Shown here: one piece after another, positions 45,455 to 55,999 of the stretch
Position numbering within the stretch: the stretch's first letter is position 1
How the letters are laid out: each line of letters opens with the position of its first letter
Source of the DNA: Liolophura sinensis
Lineage: Eukaryota; Mollusca; Polyplacophora; Chitonida; Chitonidae
Assembly (NCBI RefSeq): GCF_032854445.1
Contig: NC_088305.1
Location: forward strand, 12,529,606 to 12,593,605
Direction of reading: 5' to 3'
DNA: 64,000 bases
The notes under the pieces: generated by a model
What the model was told of the DNA's origin: nothing
Seen by the model: the letters and a program-made list of their open reading frames with translations, nothing else
Database searches by the model: none
Translations under genes and position numbers: made by a program

Positions 45455-46366
45455 ATGACGTTGAACAACGGAACCTCATTTAAATCGCATGACACCGGTA
45501 TTTTTGTCTGTACTGTGTTCAGTGCCGTATGTGGTGTATGGATCGTCGTTGGGAACACTTTGACTTTGATGGCGGTTTGCGGTGTAACCATGGAACGCCA
45601 GAAAAAACAGGTCGTCGGCTTGCTGGTTGCGGATATTTATATTGGAGTTGTTGGATTGCCGATATACATAATGCAGTTGTATCATCTGGATGTGTTTAAA
45701 AACCACCTGTTGTGCATCCTGTCATTTGGACTTGCAGACTTCGGCGCTGTGAGCTTACTTAGTGCATGCGCCGTATTGTGTTTCACAACATTTCTGAACA
45801 TCCGGTTTCCGCTTTGGTCTCAGAGGGTATCGAAATGGGAAACTCTGTTATTCGCAGCACAGTGGATTTTTTCCATATCCTACACACTTGTCACAGCCGT
45901 GATGTTATCACGGTTAGAAGGCAGCACTGAAGAAAACTGCGACTGGTCGGATCTCCCCAAATGGTATTTCTATAGCTTCGTAGCCACGTTTTTTCCAATC
46001 ATTACTCTAGCGTTTGGGTCAGCCGTTGCAGTTCTCTGTGTCGCTAGGCAACACGCAGTCGCCATTGAATCTGTGGAAATGTCAGTTAACTCTGAAAGGT
46101 CGACTCATTCGCAGAACAGAACAGTAAAACATGGTCGTCTGGCAAGAATGGTAATTCTGACCTTTACCCTGACTTGGTTACCCTTTACCGTTACGGCGTC
46201 GCTGACCTTATTCCCAGCTACTTCCGCCGTGCACGATGAATATTTTTTCTACGTCCACATTTCCATCTTGGCTGCATCTGCTTCTATACCTGTGTTTTAC
46301 GCTTATGCTTTCACGGGTGTGAGAACGCGTCTGACGTTAATCCTGACGAAGAAAATGTGCAGTTGA
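45455..46366 (+). CDS. Intronless rhodopsin-type GPCR, paralogue 1
   Basis: 303 aa, single exon. A seven-helix plasma-membrane receptor of unknown ligand. TM1 has GNTLTLMAV, TM2 LLVADIYIGVVGLP with the usual Asp and Pro, and TM3 starts after LLCIL (the disulfide Cys). TM4 holds the Trp of AAQWIFS, ECL2 has the partner Cys in ENCDWSDL, and TM5 has the Pro in TFFPIITL. TM6 has TWLPF in place of CWxP. Departures: the DRY site is NIRFP, and NPxxY is IPVFYAY. A very short N-end with one glycosylation site (NNGT) suggests a small-ligand or orphan type. Its paralogue at 51073 has exactly the same length. No stop, frameshift or intron signal. A stretch of 1.1 kb upstream has no recognised gene. Confidence 0.85.
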   Translation: MTLNNGTSFKSHDTGIFVCTVFSAVCGVWIVVGNTLTLMAVCGVTMERQKKQVVGLLVADIYIGVVGLPIYIMQLYHLDVFKNHLLCILSFGLADFGAVSLLSACAVLCFTTFLNIRFPLWSQRVSKWETLLFAAQWIFSISYTLVTAVMLSRLEGSTEENCDWSDLPKWYFYSFVATFFPIITLAFGSAVAVLCVARQHAVAIESVEMSVNSERSTHSQNRTVKHGRLARMVILTFTLTWLPFTVTASLTLFPATSAVHDEYFFYVHISILAASASIPVFYAYAFTGVRTRLTLILTKKMCS

Positions 46367-46454
46367 GAGGAAGGGGAGATTACTCCTCCAGTCAATTTCA
46401 TCCTAAATCAAAATATTAATACGATGTATCAAAGTTAAACAAGTCCATTGCTGT

Positions 46455-46796
46455 CAATATCAAGAACTGCTATCAGAATGGTCTCATGTTAAAGTTGAGG
46501 AGAAGTTTAACCTTTACAATGACATACTTTGGAACAATAAAAATATTTTACTGAAGCCAAAATCACTCTTCAGTAAAGCGAGATATGAGGCCGGAATCAC
46601 ATTTGATAAAGATATTCAAGACTGCAGTGGAAGGCTCCTGACCCTAACGGATTCGGTAAAAATGTCTTTATTTCTGTGCAGATCTAAGGAATATTGCAAC
46701 ATTGTTACGGCAGTAGTAAACTATATCGGTTCTAAAGTCTACAAGAAGAACTCGATCATTAAAAATCTAAATGAAATCTCAACAGTGAATGGTTAG
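46455..46796 (+). pseudogene. Non-LTR retrotransposon reverse transcriptase, C-terminal fragment
   Basis: A frame open from about 46461 to TAG 46794 without a good start. EEKFNLYNDILWNNKNILL, then YEAGITFDKDIQDCSGRLLT follows the pattern (LWNN.xI...k.lf...yeaGI....Dl.d..G) that I know from the region after the polymerase domain of L1/Jockey-type elements. 5' truncated, as such insertions usually are. Confidence 0.6.
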
Positions 46797-46971
46797 GCTG
46801 CTCTTTTCTCTTGTAAGTTTCGATATACTATGTTACAATCTAGTCAGCATAATTTTGAATATATTTAGTGGAATATTTCGAATAATATTAACCCTGAACA
46901 TACTTGGAATGTCCCACAAAATCTACCTCTTGAAATAAAATAAAGCAAATTTAGCGTAAATTATTATTACC

Positions 46972-47056
46972 GGCCCAGATAGCACAGTTGTTAGAGCGTC
47001 CGCTTTGGGACCGGTAGATCCAGGATCAATCCTTGATCGAGTCACACCTAAGACCT
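46972..47056 (+). repeat. SINE family 3, tRNA-like head
   Basis: Reads ggcccagatagcacagttgt, tagagcgtccgctttgggac (box A area) and atccaggatcaatccttgat (box B area). It stops after gtcacacctaagac. It supplies the head missing from the 32148 copy. Confidence 0.75.
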
Positions 47057-47059
47057 AAA

Positions 47060-48030
47060 TTATTAAACTCTGTTATACTTTGCAATGAGTATTTACAGGA
47101 AAGATTGAAAATGCTTCGTGTGACGTATGTGGAAATTATTTCTGAGAGTGTTCACAATTGAATCAGTTCTCGTGAGGTGTTAATGACCTCCTGTATAAGT
47201 ACACGCATTGGTATATTGGGGATATATGCGGTCAAGCATATTTTACTCCAAGCGAAGTTTTGTATCTATACATGTCATGTTTTTAGCAAAACTCCAATGC
47301 TTCAGCATTATATAAATTGATTTAAAAGGAATCTAGTTTTCCTTCTGACATTAAACGAAGACCACGCTTTGACAACGCTGTGTTGTTAACAATATGATTT
47401 TGGAAATATACCTGTGGGGTTGCTTTACCATTTTATATAATAATTACCCTTGGTGTTTTCATTCCTGTATGGTCGATAAAGATATGTACTTCCTGCATGT
47501 TGGACAACAAGAGTGTAAAACTGTATCGTGTTGTAAATCCCCACAATGTCATATTGTTAAAAGGAAACATTTTGTGAAATGCCTACTTGTAATTTGACCT
47601 ATATACAATGTACACAAACAAATTGAAATATGTGTAAAGCCAAGACCACGGGGCAAAATACGGGGCATTGCAAGAGCGTGGTCGCTAATGTGAATAAGTG
47701 TCCAGTGGTTAGTCCACACCTAAAAAAAATGGTACTGTGTTAGTGTTACAAAATTCTATGTGCACGGGTGTTTATAGGAGCCATAATATGGGTATTGTTT
47801 ATGTTGTAAAGTATCAGAAAATGAGTTAATTTATTCTTCGCTTTGCGTTTTATTTATTTATCTTTTGTGAGCTTGTTAACATTGATAATCTGTATTTTAA
47901 ACTCAATAGGAAAAATAAATCTCTGTTCATGCACTTCGATTTAAAAAAAAACGAACAATAATGAATATCAATGAAAACAAATATAAAAATATGGGAAAGC
48001 AAATTAAAACGATGTTAGCGTCATACTGAG
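47060..48030. other. Intergenic, nothing recognised
   Basis: Short open frames only. Confidence 0.4.
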
Positions 48031-48039
48031 GCTCAAATT

Positions 48040-48195
48040 TCCGAGAACAAAATTTACAAGGATATTTAAAAGAATCAACATTTAGACATCGTTCAACAAT
48101 TTCAGGTAGAGTGTTAAAATCTGACATGCTGCTAAACGCAAAAGATCGGATATACATTTCAGTACCACTCATGGGTATACGCAACAGGGGATTGC
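48040..48195 (-). pseudogene. Non-LTR retrotransposon ORF2, extreme C-terminal fragment
   Basis: On the minus strand: RIPMSGTEMYIRSFAFSSMS, FNTLPEIVERCLNVDSFKY. The pattern RSF.yss...(W/F)N.LP..i....sv.sFK closes the ORF2 of many Jockey/CR1-type LINEs. Confidence 0.55.
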
Positions 48196-48397
48196 TACTG
48201 GAGTATAAAGAGATCTTGCAGAACTTTGTTGGTTACACATACTAGAAATGTATGGAGGAAAAAATTAATAAAAGTCAGTACACTAGAAATAGTTTGGATT
48301 TCTATTCTTTAGATCTGTGATTAGGCGTATCCAAACTATCCTAGGTATATTACGGGATTCTGAATCCCCATGTTATAATCCTATAGTTACTCATTTT

Positions 48398-48530
48398 TTT
48401 ATTATTGGTGTTTAATGTCGTCCTCCGGAATGCTTCACTTATATGACCTCGGTCAGCATTATGGTGGGACCGCCCCCACCCCCACCCCGCTTCAACAGGT
48501 TGTAGGTTGCTAGCAAATTTTTCCCAAGTA
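48398..48530 (-). repeat. SINE family 1, inverted, strongly diverged
   Basis: Reads attattggtgtttaatgtcg, cttcacttatatgacctcgg and tcagcattatggtgggaccg, followed by a C-rich patch. Confidence 0.65.
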
Positions 48531-48534
48531 ATAG

Positions 48535-50030
48535 CCCTCGTATATAAGGGTTATATTGCAATTGTGCGTAGTAGGTACCTGAGGAGTGGTCGTGCCTTGT
48601 GACTGCAGTAAAATTCTTCCGCGGTGCTGTGCTTTAAAAAGAACTTGAACACCGGAGTTGCTACAAGATCAAACTATCGTGATATTGCAGTGAAGTTGAA
48701 ATTCAGAAAAATAATTTTGACTCGTTTAAAAACTGGATCTTGCGCAAGGAAATGTTTCTTGAGAACGGCATAAAGCGCCATAAACCTATGAAAGCTGTTC
48801 TGTGGAATGACACTTGTAAGTTAGGTACGAGTGCCTAACATTTTGTGTGCTGTGTTGTACATTAGATGAAATGTTTTATTTTGCGAAGATCATTTCGTGG
48901 ACGTACATTCTTTTAAACGCAAACCTGTGATGCTGTTAAGTTACTTGAAAATATAAAGGCAGCCAATTTACAGTGGTTATACTAGCAGTTGCTAGTGTGT
49001 TATCGTATTTATATGGTGGGATGCTAAGCTCTGTATGTTTACTTCTCGATCTTAAATGTAAAAGAAACGGTGTAGACGACAAAGCATATCCTTAATAATT
49101 AAAAAAATCTGCGTAGCTGTTACCCGTGAGAGCTATTTCATTAAAGAGAGTGCCCACAAAATTGAACAATGACCGCCATGGAAAATGCACACGCCGTTCA
49201 CGCCGAAATTGTCAGTTGTGACAACACAAAGGTGAGCAATAGCAATTTACCTGAGACCAGTAACCACGCTAAATTACATATCACCTGCGTACACAATCTC
49301 ATTCATCATAATGGCCACCTCACTAATCAATTTCAGTTGTCCATGCTTAACTGCAAGTCTACTAAGCCACCAAAAGCCCATTTTGATGATTAATATCGTA
49401 ATTCATCGCTTACTCTATTTCCTGAATGTGAAGACCGTCCATATAGACTCCACTTAAGGCTAATGGCTGTTGATCTCGAAACAAGCTATCCTAGGAAGAG
49501 ACGCATTTCCCTTGAGTGCGATTTTGTAGTCCCACTATGAATCGTGGTTCGCTCTGTGGGTGGACGTGTCAATGTCATGACACGAAACAATTTAGATGCA
49601 GTGTTTAATGTATTAATCGGTTTGGGTAAAGCGAACTCATTTTTCAGAACGTTTGCTTATAAAAACAACTACATTGCCTGTCAATAAAGCGATATGCAAA
49701 GCAACATTTACGGTGTCTATAATGGTGCGATATGCGATGCAGCAGTTATATTGTCCATATATTCTGAGGCGATAAATTGCCCAGATAAAGCGCTAAATGT
49801 ATCGATCGTTGTGTGCGCATGTAAGGAGACTGTATGGACAGGTTATCACTTAGACAACGACAACCTTGTGCAAGGGAACTGTTTAGCGGTTCTAGTTAAA
49901 AGTAGCTATTTGGGAGTATCCTCTTTCACAGTTGGATAAATCACAACTGATGTATTGTCGGGGGAGGTATCCAGGATATTCCTGTGCGCTTGGAGGTAAG
50001 ACACTTGGATTTATAGAAAATATCAGTATA
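48535..50030. other. Intergenic, nothing recognised
   Basis: Open frames at 49169-49393 and 49694-49939 lack recognisable domains and splice signals. Confidence 0.4.
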
Positions 50031-50037
50031 TATAATG

Positions 50038-50305
50038 AAAAACGTACAGCATATAGAGTAAAACCAGAGCAGCGACAACAGTGTGAAAGCTGGCAAATGG
50101 TCATGCGTAACCGGTGAAATACGGCCTCTTGTCAATTTACCTCAGTCAGGGTTTTATTCTAACTGTTCCTGTAAATACATAAATAGTAGCAATTTACACG
50201 CCCCCTAGCTTTAGCAGAATTAGGTAAAAACAAAAATGCACTGATGTTTATTGCAATATAATAGACGTCTCTGGTCTAGAAATATTCAAAATGCTGTGTT
50301 GTTTG
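50038..50305 (-). repeat. Dispersed 400-bp repeat, inverted arm of a pair
   Basis: Complement of the consensus from tgctgtacg back to agaccagtgacg. Retains CTAGGGGGCG (as cgccccctag, 50199-50208). Faces the copy at 50676. Confidence 0.8.
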
Positions 50306-50675
50306 GACGCCCAGAACAACGATATGTGAAAAAATACTTTCCCAGCACATGCACATGTGATGCGCAACTGTTCAGACATCAACAATTTGTCTTTGACTGG
50401 ATTCGTGATGTGATGTGGAATATAAGAGAGACCATACGAAGACAAGTTACCTTGGCTGTATGTCAAGGTAAACAATCGTTAAGTGATGCAAAGTTCCCAG
50501 CCTGCGTCTCTGGTTTACGTCTTTGTGGTCACAAGCAGAATACAAAACAGTAAACAAGTGAAATATGAGTGGTTTTCTACAGCATGAACACACGAAAAAA
50601 CTAGAGCTGACATCCTTCTAGTTTTTGAAGGCTTTCGTCTGAACACACCTTCATTGCACCCGAGTGAATTGTATT

Positions 50676-51003
50676 CCCGTATAAACCAGGATTCCGCTGG
50701 TGGACTAACCATCCCCGAGGCCTGGTCCTTTTGCATTGTTTTAATGTAATTGTATGTTAAATGTGATCACAACTCAGCATATTGAGTAATTCTAGACCAG
50801 TGACCTATAATAAATTGAAATTAATATCACTGCTATTTGTTTACCTCCTTCTACTTGAGCCTTGGTGCTAGGGGGCGTCCAAGCTGCTACTATTCATGTA
50901 TTTACGTGAACAGTTAGAATAATACCTTGACTAATGTAAATTGACAAGAGGCCGTGTCGTCGCTGCTCTGGTTTTACTCTCTAAGCTGTAAGTCTTTAAT
51001 TAT
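50676..51003 (+). repeat. Dispersed 400-bp repeat, full copy just upstream of GPCR 2
   Basis: Starts ccgtataaaccaggattccg, holds CTAGGGGGCG at 50868-50877, and ends ctaagctgtaagtctttaat. It stops 70 bases before the start codon at 51073, so the promoter or 5' UTR of that gene is probably repeat-derived. Confidence 0.8.
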
Positions 51004-51072
51004 GTTAAGTAATTTCCACGTTTTTCCTCACACAGTGACCAAAGAGCGTCAATTTAGAAGAAACAAATCGTA

Positions 51073-51984
51073 ATGAAGAACAACACAACATCAGTAGATT
51101 CGGCGGATGTAAGAGTTGTGGCCTGTACCGTCTTCTCAGTCCTGTGTGTGACATGGGTCGTCACTGTGAACTTTGTCACTTTATTCGTTGTGTATGGTGT
51201 GACTGTGGAACGCCACAAGAAGCAAATCATCAGCTTGCTGGCCGCCGACATTTACAACGGGTTAATCGGACTACCCGTATCAGTATTGCAGTTTAACGAT
51301 TTGGATGTCTTTAAAAGTCGCCTAGTGTGTCTATTCTCATTTATAATAGTAGATTTGGGGGCTCTGATGATTGTAACTTCATGTGCGACTCTCTGCTTCA
51401 CAACTTTCCTGACACTTCGGTTTCCGTTTCGTGGCCTGGCGTTTTCAAACTGGGAAACACGGCTATGTGTTACGCAGTGGACACTTCCGGTCATCTATAT
51501 GATCAGCCTCTGTGTTTTCCTGTTACGTGAGGCGGAAGGATCAAACGACACCTGTGATTGGTCGCAACTCCCCACATGGTACTTCTACACGTTTGCCGCT
51601 ACGGTATTTCCTATCCTAACTCTGGCTTTTGTTTCTGCATGTGGAGTTCTGTGTATTGCCAGGCAACAAGCGGTCGCCATCGACGTTGGGCAGATATCGA
51701 GGAACTCCACACTGTCATTTCACTCGCAGAACAGAAATGTTAAACAACGGCGCCTGGCGAAATTAATATTGCTTGCGTTCTTTTTTACATGGGTTCCGTT
51801 TACCGTAATAATGTCGTTGGTTATATTTTCTTCAGAAATTTCTCTGAACGACGATTTGTTCTTTTTACTTTACATATCCGTTGTTAGCGTGGCAGCTTCA
51901 TTGCCAGTTTTCTTCTGCTATACTTTCAAAGGTGTCAAGCCGAGATTAAATAATTTAGTAGAACGACTCAACTTTTGCAAATAA
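51073..51984 (+). CDS. Intronless rhodopsin-type GPCR, paralogue 2
   Basis: 303 aa, single exon, clearly a duplicate of 45455-46366. Shared stretches include TVERHKKQ/TMERQKKQ, LDVFK, LCFTTFL, ETLL/ETRL, CDW and WYFY. TM2 is SLLAADIYNGLIGLP, TM3 follows LVCLF, TM5 is TVFPILTLAF, and TM6 has TWVPFTV. As in the first copy, the DRY site is replaced (TLRFP) and NPxxY has become LPVFFCY, so both losses predate the duplication. Asn-glycosylation at NNTT near the N-end. The third loop holds VKQRRLAKL, a basic stretch suited to G-protein contact. No inactivating change, so both copies look maintained. Ligand unknown. Confidence 0.85.
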   Translation: MKNNTTSVDSADVRVVACTVFSVLCVTWVVTVNFVTLFVVYGVTVERHKKQIISLLAADIYNGLIGLPVSVLQFNDLDVFKSRLVCLFSFIIVDLGALMIVTSCATLCFTTFLTLRFPFRGLAFSNWETRLCVTQWTLPVIYMISLCVFLLREAEGSNDTCDWSQLPTWYFYTFAATVFPILTLAFVSACGVLCIARQQAVAIDVGQISRNSTLSFHSQNRNVKQRRLAKLILLAFFFTWVPFTVIMSLVIFSSEISLNDDLFFLLYISVVSVAASLPVFFCYTFKGVKPRLNNLVERLNFCK

Positions 51985-52179
51985 GGTACGTAGTTGCTAG
52001 ACCATTGCGCATCTCTGAGGCTCGATTTTATACTTTTACCATTAGCCACAGAGATTCCGATTGCCGAACTCAAATCAAGCATACCTGTAACATTTCACCC
52101 GGCCCCTAATCGTACAAGTAGCACATGTCACTCAAGAAAATCTAATCAAAATATTTTCACCCTCCGATTACGATCCCAG

Positions 52180-52283
52180 ACTACCCGGTTTCCTCCCACC
52201 ATAATGTTGTCCGCCGTCGTATAAGTGAAATATTCTTCAGTGTGGCGTAAACCACCAATCAAATAAAGTAAATAAATAAATAT
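52180..52283 (+). repeat. SINE family 1, 3' part
   Basis: Begins ctacccggtttcctcccacc, reads gttgtccgccgtcgtataag, and ends in AAATAAATA. Lies 200 bases past GPCR 2. Confidence 0.8.
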
Positions 52284-52539
52284 ATCATAATCTCGTTGTT
52301 TTGAATAACAAGCTGGCGGATTTTTAATTCTAACGAATATCTGAATTAGTCCTTGTGATCTGAAGTCAGTTTTATTAGAAGATGACCCAAGTTACAATGT
52401 GAATTGTCATGCTTTTTTCTTTGTTTTTTTTAACTGAAACTATTCAATAACGAATTGTAACGAATTCAATGAAAAATCCTCACATTACCTATTTGATTTT
52501 CACACATACAACCTTTATTTTTTGTATGCATTTTTCTTT

Positions 52540-52810
52540 CATGTACCTCAATTATACGGTAGTGGTCAGGCTCATTGGACAGTAATTTGTGTATCTCAAT
52601 TACACAACAGTCCTCAAGCATGGTGGACTAGGAAAACCGAGCAAAATGCGTATTTCATATATCTAAATTATACAACAGTGAGGACGCCTAGCAAGAGACG
52701 CCGTCATTTTATACGGCAGTGGTCAAACATATTGGGTGAGGAAACCTGACAAAAGACATAGTTCAAGTATCTCAATTATGCAAGTGGTCGGGCTTATTGG
52801 GTGAGGAAAC
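52540..52810. repeat. Degenerate tandem region
   Basis: Motifs of the form tatctcaattataca and gtggtc.ggct.attgg recur about four times at irregular 60-80 bp spacing. Confidence 0.5.
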
Positions 52811-52928
52811 CAAGCAAATGTGGTTTTTTCATGGAATTTTGTGGTATGGCCTCTTAATTACATTTTGTTGTGAACATTTAGATATAATTAAGAAAGAGAT
52901 CGAATAAAGTTTGACAGAGGAGATAGTT

Positions 52929-53152
52929 GTGAGTTTGTGTTTTTTTTTAAACTCATTTTTCCATTGTTCAGCTTTTGGTGTCCGCAACGTTGGCCAATCG
53001 CTTTGTGAGTTTGTGTTTTTTTAAACTCATTTTCCCATTGTTCAGCCTTTGGTGTCCGTAACGTTGGCCAAACGCTTTGTGAGTTTGTGTTTTTTTAAAC
53101 TCATTTTCCCATTGTTCAGCCTTTGGTGTCCACAACATTGGCCAATCGCTTT
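52929..53152. repeat. 74-76-bp minisatellite, three units
   Basis: Units start at 52929, 53005 and 53079: gtgagtttgtgtttttt, aaactcattttcccattgtt, cagcctttggtgtcc, ttggccaatcgcttt. Differences between units are few. Confidence 0.9.
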
Positions 53153-53542
53153 GCAGTATTCACGTAATTGTTGGACCTTGCGGGTCCAGTTGGCGATCTC
53201 TTTTGTCTGCGTGACGGCACCAGGTCATCATACAGTTTAAGTTTTGCCAGGGCCAGCAGCTGTTGAGAAGTACGTACAATGTAACTGTTGTTAAGATTTG
53301 ATTGCTAAAGTTTACATTAACAATGGTACATAAATTAATTGTTATTGCGAACTGACATTGTTTGTATTAGGCGTCATGTGACTTGGAAAACTATGCCCAC
53401 ACATGTGCGTGTGGCCATAGTCTTGACAAACTCACAGTTGAATAGCAAAACGAAATTGTTCAAGATGGCGGATAGCCCTCAAACTCGTAGTAACATGCAC
53501 TTCTTAAGTGTATTAACTGACAATTCTGTACTTTAAGAACGA

Positions 53543-53595
53543 TGCACTTAAATGAGTTACCATGCGAGTACAATGTACTTAAATGAGTTACCATG
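53543..53595. repeat. Short direct duplication
   Basis: acttaaatgagttaccatgc occurs twice, about 29 bp apart. Confidence 0.8.
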
Positions 53596-53761
53596 CTGGC
53601 AGATGACGATTTGTTTTAAAAACATTGAATTTTTAGCCCAATGATCCGAGCATACATTCTATCATCACTGTTACACGTGAAGTAGGTATTCATCCAACTC
53701 CCCTCAGATGCTATTTAATATGATGTACTGATTGACGCTCACAGGCGCCTATGTTTATGAC

Positions 53762-53935
53762 TTGGATGTGTTTTATTTATTTATTTATTTGATTGGGGTT
53801 TTACGCCGTACACAACAATATTTCACTTATACGACGACGACGGCAGCATTATGGAGGGTGGAAACCGGGAAGAGCCTGGGGAAAATGAACGACCATTTGC
53901 AGGTTGCTGACAGACCTCCCCACGTACGGATGTGT
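53762..53935 (-). repeat. SINE family 1, inverted
   Basis: TTTATTTATT tail, then gattggggttttacgccgta, ggcagcattatggagggtgg and gctgacagacctccccacgt. Confidence 0.85.
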
Positions 53936-53939
53936 TTAT

Positions 53940-55570
53940 TGACTTTTATCCAGGCTACAAAGGAAACATAGCATTGTAAATAAATAACACCGAAAGACGT
54001 GCCGTTAAAGATGAGTTCCACGATGCAAGACATGGCATTGGAAATAAATACAACCGAAATACATTTAATAAAACATGAGTAGTTGCACAATAATTTCGTC
54101 AATCAGATTGCTGATTTAGAATGAATTATATTTAGGTCATATATGTCAGGTCATGTTTCATACTGAATGACCATTTGGATAAAGCTACGTAAAAACGCAG
54201 GAGTTGGCTCGACGAACTCCTAGTTTCAGAGAAAACCTGCACAATTTTCCACACATTCCACTGTCATGCGTGGATTTCAAGATACTACAAATAATTTAAG
54301 GGAATGTGGAATATCCACAGTTGTTTAGAATATTCTTGTCATTCCCATATATGATATAGAAAATATGTCGTTGAATATTCAGCGATAAATGGTATAACTT
54401 TCTTTCCAATAATACACCGAAACAGGGCCCAGTTTTACAAAGCGGCGTACGACATACTTTTACCGGACGTTTGTCGTACGATATTTTGTACGTTACTATT
54501 GCCCTACCATTATCCTATATGTCCTATTATCGTGCATGTACGACATCTTTGTGAAACGGACACCACTAACGCCCAGAATTTGGCAACGTGCCAAAAATCG
54601 CTATACTCCAATCACCCAGGAGACAAACATTATCAACGTCGTAAAAATTAGAACAACATCTGTAATGCTAATGCATTTTGTATTTTGTCATTCGGCACGA
54701 GAGCTAATTTTAAAAAAAAACTATCAACGACAAAACGCAAGCCATTGGCGTATGTTTCCTTTGGGAATGGCATGGTAACTGGAAATCAACAATCAAGCAA
54801 TTAATCCAAATAACCCTGCGGTATTTTTGACGGCAATTGTTTAGCCTTTAAGTTTTTGGGAGGTTTGCAACTTCTCATTCTGCTGTGCGATGTCAAACAC
54901 ATTCTACCCGTTGAAACGATACAAGAAAGTCGACGATAATATGATGTGGATATCCCCGAGACGAGTCAGGACATGATGCTTGACCTTCAAATGCCTCTTT
55001 CAAAAATGAACATTAATTACTGAGGCTCCAGGCAATGCAAGAAGATATCGGATTCCCGGTGAACATTAAACCAGCACAGCCTTCCCCGAAAACAATTGCC
55101 AGAACCGTTTAGGAATGGAAATTTGTAAGTGAACTAATTAAATCTTGTAAACAGTACAGGGATATCAAAACCCATGTTGTGGACGGGGTCATTTCTTTGC
55201 CCCCAAAATGGATACCTTCACCTGATATAGTGAATATACAGTTGTACGTTGGTCGAGACACAGTGTTTGGCCAGAATAACTTAGGTCTTTACGTCCTTTC
55301 GTCTTTACGAGAACTAAATACACAGTCGTGTTATCGTCCTTCAATCTGCTCATAGCAGTGTTTCTAAGAAAAGCAATTTCTAGATGATGGTTTTCGGAAG
55401 CTGGTTAATCTTCCCACTTTCATCCAAACAGTGCGGTCACCACAAAAGACCACACTCCGTACACGCCGTCCCGCAAATTTGATAGAAATTGCACCAGTAA
55501 TGTCTGTTTCGGCGAGGCAATGGGACGGGTGAGGGATTCTATATCAACGATTCCCATATCCCAAAGTGTT
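53940..55570. other. Intergenic, downstream of the class B1 gene
   Basis: No gene recognised. The 3' UTR of the minus-strand receptor gene would extend into the right part of this interval. Confidence 0.45.
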
Positions 55571-55573
55571 AGG

Positions 55574-55999
55574 CTATCTACTGCTGATGAATTCGTCCGG
55601 GTCATTTTCTTCAGCTTTACACTCGATCACTGCAAAGTTACTAAAATTTTCGTTATGGTCACTCTGTACACTTTCTTCCTTAGAACTACTTTTGCTGACA
55701 TCTTCTCTGGTTTCCTTTATTACTCTCATTTGCACACTTTCTTCTGTAGTCGGTATACACCGGTCGGCAGCAGACGACATTTCCATCGACTCTATTCCTG
55801 ATCGGCGGTTCGTGGAAGCCGAATTACTGCCTCTAGACCGGAAGAGAATACACCGCCGCGGTTTGATCCGCTTTTTCTCGACCTCTGTGCTCCGGTGACG
55901 GTTCCAGTGTGACGATAAAGAAGTCCATGTCTTTGAACGAAATGATCCTCCTCGACTAAATCTGCGTCTGCGCCACATTTTGACAATTTCAGCCTGCAC
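55574..55999 (-). CDS. Class B1 GPCR exon 9: C-terminal tail
   Basis: Acceptor acttcaaag, phase 0. 141 codons, stop TAG at 55574. Starts VQAEIVKMWRRRRFSRGG, continuing helix 8 and the basic juxtamembrane stretch. The rest is Ser/Glu-rich with many possible phosphorylation sites (KSSSKEESVQS), fitting arrestin-type regulation. Confidence 0.85.
   Translation of the reverse strand: MQAEIVKMWRRRRFSRGGSFRSKTWTSLSSHWNRHRSTEVEKKRIKPRRCILFRSRGSNSASTNRRSGIESMEMSSAADRCIPTTEESVQMRVIKETREDVSKSSSKEESVQSDHNENFSNFAVIECKAEENDPDEFISSR

Noticed and set aside
50251-50553. 100-codon frame between the two inverted repeats
   Set aside because: It starts inside the repeat and shows no recognisable domain or splice signals.
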